A program made the translations under genes and the position numbers. Shown piece after piece: positions 62,607 to 64,000 of a DNA stretch of 64,000 nucleotides. Every line of letters starts with the position of its first letter. Position 1 is the first letter of the stretch. The notes under the pieces are model-generated. The model was not told the DNA's origin, did not search any database, and saw nothing but the letters and a program-made list of their open reading frames with translations. The stretch is from JBOFWL01 sp051653605 (lineage in GTDB: Bacteria; Spirochaetota; Brevinematia; Brevinematales; Brevinemataceae): NCBI GenBank assembly GCA_051653605.1, contig JBOFWL010000028.1, positions 124,001 through 188,000 of the forward strand, in the 5' to 3' direction.

Positions 62607-63600
62607 AGCCTTGTCGTCTAGGATTATTGTTTTTATTATAGCTGGGTTTATCCCCGTAGCTTCGGCGTTCTTGACGCTCGCCACCGTCTCGGTAGCTGGG
62701 TTTATCCCCATAGCTTCGGCGTTCTTGACGCTCGCCACCTTCTCGGTAGCTGGGTTTGTCCCCATAGCTTCGATGTTCTCGACGCTCGCCACCTTCTCGG
62801 TAGCTGGGTTTATCCCCATAGCTTCGATGTTCTCGACGCTCGCCACCGTCTCGGTAGCTGGGTTTATCCCCGTAGCTTCGATGTTCTCGATGCTCTCCGC
62901 CTTCTCGGTAGCTGGGTTTATCCCCGTAGCTTCGATGTTCTCGATGCTCGCCACCTTCTCGGTAGCTGGGTTTATCCCCGTAGCTTCGATGTTCTCGATG
63001 CTCTCCGCCTTCTCGGTAGCTGGGTTTATCCCCGTAGCTTCGATGTTCTCGATGCTCTCCGCCTTCACCTTTTAGAAAAACTCTAGCTGGCCGACGACCA
63101 GCAGTTCTTTCATGCAGTGGCTTACGAGCAGGAGTAAAGTTTGGGTTTTCGGCATAGGCAACTAACGTTTTGAGAATACCCGATAAGTAAGCGCCTGCTT
63201 TTTCATTGCTTAAGGTATCAGAACAAATAAGGATTTCTTTAACAATTATTTTAGGCTCGCTTTGATTATGCTCAAATTCGTAAGCACCAAGAAGAAGCAA
63301 AGCTTGATCTATAGGAAACATAGCACTAAAAGGACGATTATGAATTGCTTTACTCAAATGGGCGATTAATTTTTCTTTATCAGCGGTAATTACAGAAACA
63401 GTTTCAAGAACGTTTCGAATGATACGCCGCTGAACTTCTGGAGGTAAAGAGGGATAAATATCTTGCACATCGTATTTTACGATATCTGGAACTAGAAATT
63501 TTACATCTTCTTCACTAGTTGGTAGACGATCCTGTTGTAGGCCTTGAACAATTAGTAATCGCTCGAGGCGTTTGGGATTAAGGGGATACGTTTTTATCAT
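62575..63600 (-). CDS. nusB: NusB-family protein with a repetitive RGG/Tyr-rich C-terminal tail
   Basis: The 341-residue protein has an all-helical NusB-like domain (1-150, with PLNPKRLERLLIVQGLQ, PIDQALLLLGAYEFEH, NEKAGAYLSGILKTL). Then come a basic linker, and residues 178-321 made of eight 18-residue units of the type REGGEHREHRSYGDKPSY. A polar 20-residue end follows. NusB takes part in rRNA antitermination and normally has about 140 residues with no such tail. The tail is rich in Arg, Gly, Tyr and His, like RNA-binding low-complexity regions. Next upstream is the partial gene at 63606. Confidence 0.82.
   Translation of the reverse strand: MIKTYPLNPKRLERLLIVQGLQQDRLPTSEEDVKFLVPDIVKYDVQDIYPSLPPEVQRRIIRNVLETVSVITADKEKLIAHLSKAIHNRPFSAMFPIDQALLLLGAYEFEHNQSEPKIIVKEILICSDTLSNEKAGAYLSGILKTLVAYAENPNFTPARKPLHERTAGRRPARVFLKGEGGEHREHRSYGDKPSYREGGEHREHRSYGDKPSYREGGEHREHRSYGDKPSYREGGEHREHRSYGDKPSYRDGGERREHRSYGDKPSYREGGERREHRSYGDKPSYREGGERQERRSYGDKPSYRDGGERQERRSYGDKPSYNKNNNPRRQGYGDDSGQKNY
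62638..63069 (-). repeat. 8 x 54-bp tandem repeat within nusB
   Basis: Eight in-frame copies of a 54-bp unit. Units 1-4 are alike (EHREH), 5-6 carry ERREH, and 7-8 carry ERQERR, showing stepwise divergence toward the 3' end. Length is a multiple of three, so copy number can change without breaking nusB. Other reading frames are also open through the array, a side effect of the repeat. Confidence 0.92.
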
Positions 63601-63605
63601 TATAC

Positions 63606-64000
63606 TTATTTTACCCTTGCAGCTGGAGAAGATTGATCTCCACTGGCAATAAATTTATCAATAACAGATTTATAAACTCCAGGTTCAGCTAGTGTAAGTG
63701 GGACTTGCCCCTCTTTCACTCGTCGAGCTACAAGTTTACGGACAGCTTCTTCTCCTCTTTGGGTACGGAGAATTTCATCAATACGGGGGGCTGCTTCGTC
63801 GTAAGAAAGATTTCTAGGTTCGATAATATCCAACACTTTAAAAGAAAGATATATTGATCTCTTAGAGCTTTGAATAGGAATAGGAATAGGAATATAAATT
63901 CCTCTATTTTTAACAACAGAAATATTTGTTACGCCCAAATTCAGCGTTTTCTGAAGAGCAATTCCCACAACTTCCTCGGGTAGCCCCTTTTGAAGCACAA
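63606..64000 (-). CDS. C-terminal part of a SurA/PpiD-like or related periplasmic protein, partial
   Basis: At least 130 residues read from the window edge to the stop at 63606; the start is outside. The visible part has LQKGLPEEVVGIALQ, a beta segment IYIPIPIPI, then LSFKVLDIIEPRNLSYDEAAPRIDEILRTQRGEEAVRKLV and a helical tail. The pattern of a strand followed by a helical C-terminus and VVGIA recalls parvulin-type prolyl isomerases, but no full domain is visible. It precedes nusB by five bases. Confidence 0.45.
   Translation of the reverse strand, partial: VLQKGLPEEVVGIALQKTLNLGVTNISVVKNRGIYIPIPIPIQSSKRSIYLSFKVLDIIEPRNLSYDEAAPRIDEILRTQRGEEAVRKLVARRVKEGQVPLTLAEPGVYKSVIDKFIASGDQSSPAARVK

Noticed and set aside
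62638..63069. CRISPR array
   Set aside because: The 54-bp units abut with no spacers, are divisible by three, and lie inside a coding region.
62539..63075. Plus-strand ORF through the repeat array
   Set aside because: Opposite-strand reading of the nusB repeats; its repeated ASxFSMLxAFSVAGFIPV pattern is created by the 54-bp unit, and there is no ribosome site or known family.
1..64000. tRNA, rRNA or insertion-sequence genes
   Set aside because: I saw no cloverleaf, CCA-ending gene, rRNA core, transposase or terminal inverted repeats that would support any of these.

Overview
The window looks like AT-rich chromosomal DNA of a spirochete. The evidence is two adjacent FlaB-type core flagellins (57812 and 58858 on the minus strand), a WhiG/FliA-type flagellar sigma factor, MoxR/Bat-type von Willebrand proteins, several signal-peptide or lipobox proteins of spirochete character, and Rnf-family membrane genes. 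I cannot name the species. Host genes lie mostly on the minus strand. I see no rRNA, tRNA or CRISPR.

Left edge (1-603): the 5' two thirds of an rnfD gene that runs off the window. Next comes a compact phage-like element (about 750-18340). It has an S24-type repressor with operator-like repeats on both sides, a divergent small gene, and one uninterrupted rightward operon: small and large terminase, Mu gp29-type portal, protease/scaffold, capsid, gp36/gp37-type connectors, contractile sheath, tube, tail-assembly chaperone with a -1 frameshift site, a very short tape measure, baseplate hub, spike, gp25, J and I proteins, fibre, holin-like protein, zinc amidase and a final envelope protein. No integrase, transposase, replication gene or Mu F-type head protein is present, yet every gene is open. 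It is either a reduced prophage or a gene-transfer-agent-like particle locus. Two copies of one structured hairpin, with compensatory stem changes, bracket the sheath and tube genes.

18350-30850: outer-membrane-type protein, a probable 6S RNA with its own promoter, ptsH, hpf, the flagellar sigma factor, a FecCD permease, tldD-miaB, a TPR protein, and a four-gene Bat-like operon (signal-peptide protein, VWA protein, DUF4340-type lipoprotein, PAS-like protein).

30850-47700: rseP, rlmB, ackA, metG, a DUF2723 membrane protein, glgB, a ferritin-like protein, moxR and a four-gene Rnf-like cluster (C, D, E, A order). That cluster lacks B and G and appears to have lost several cofactor motifs. A zinc-ribbon protein and recO follow on the plus strand.

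47700-64000: a SpoIID-like lipoprotein, coaE, a TPR-beta-propeller-VWA protein, two small secreted proteins, an epimerase-like protein, lspA, ileS, the two flagellins, an asparagine/threonine-repeat lipoprotein, recG, mazG, a nusB carrying an unusual 8 x 18-residue Arg/Gly/Tyr-rich tail, and the 3' end of a gene that enters from the right edge.
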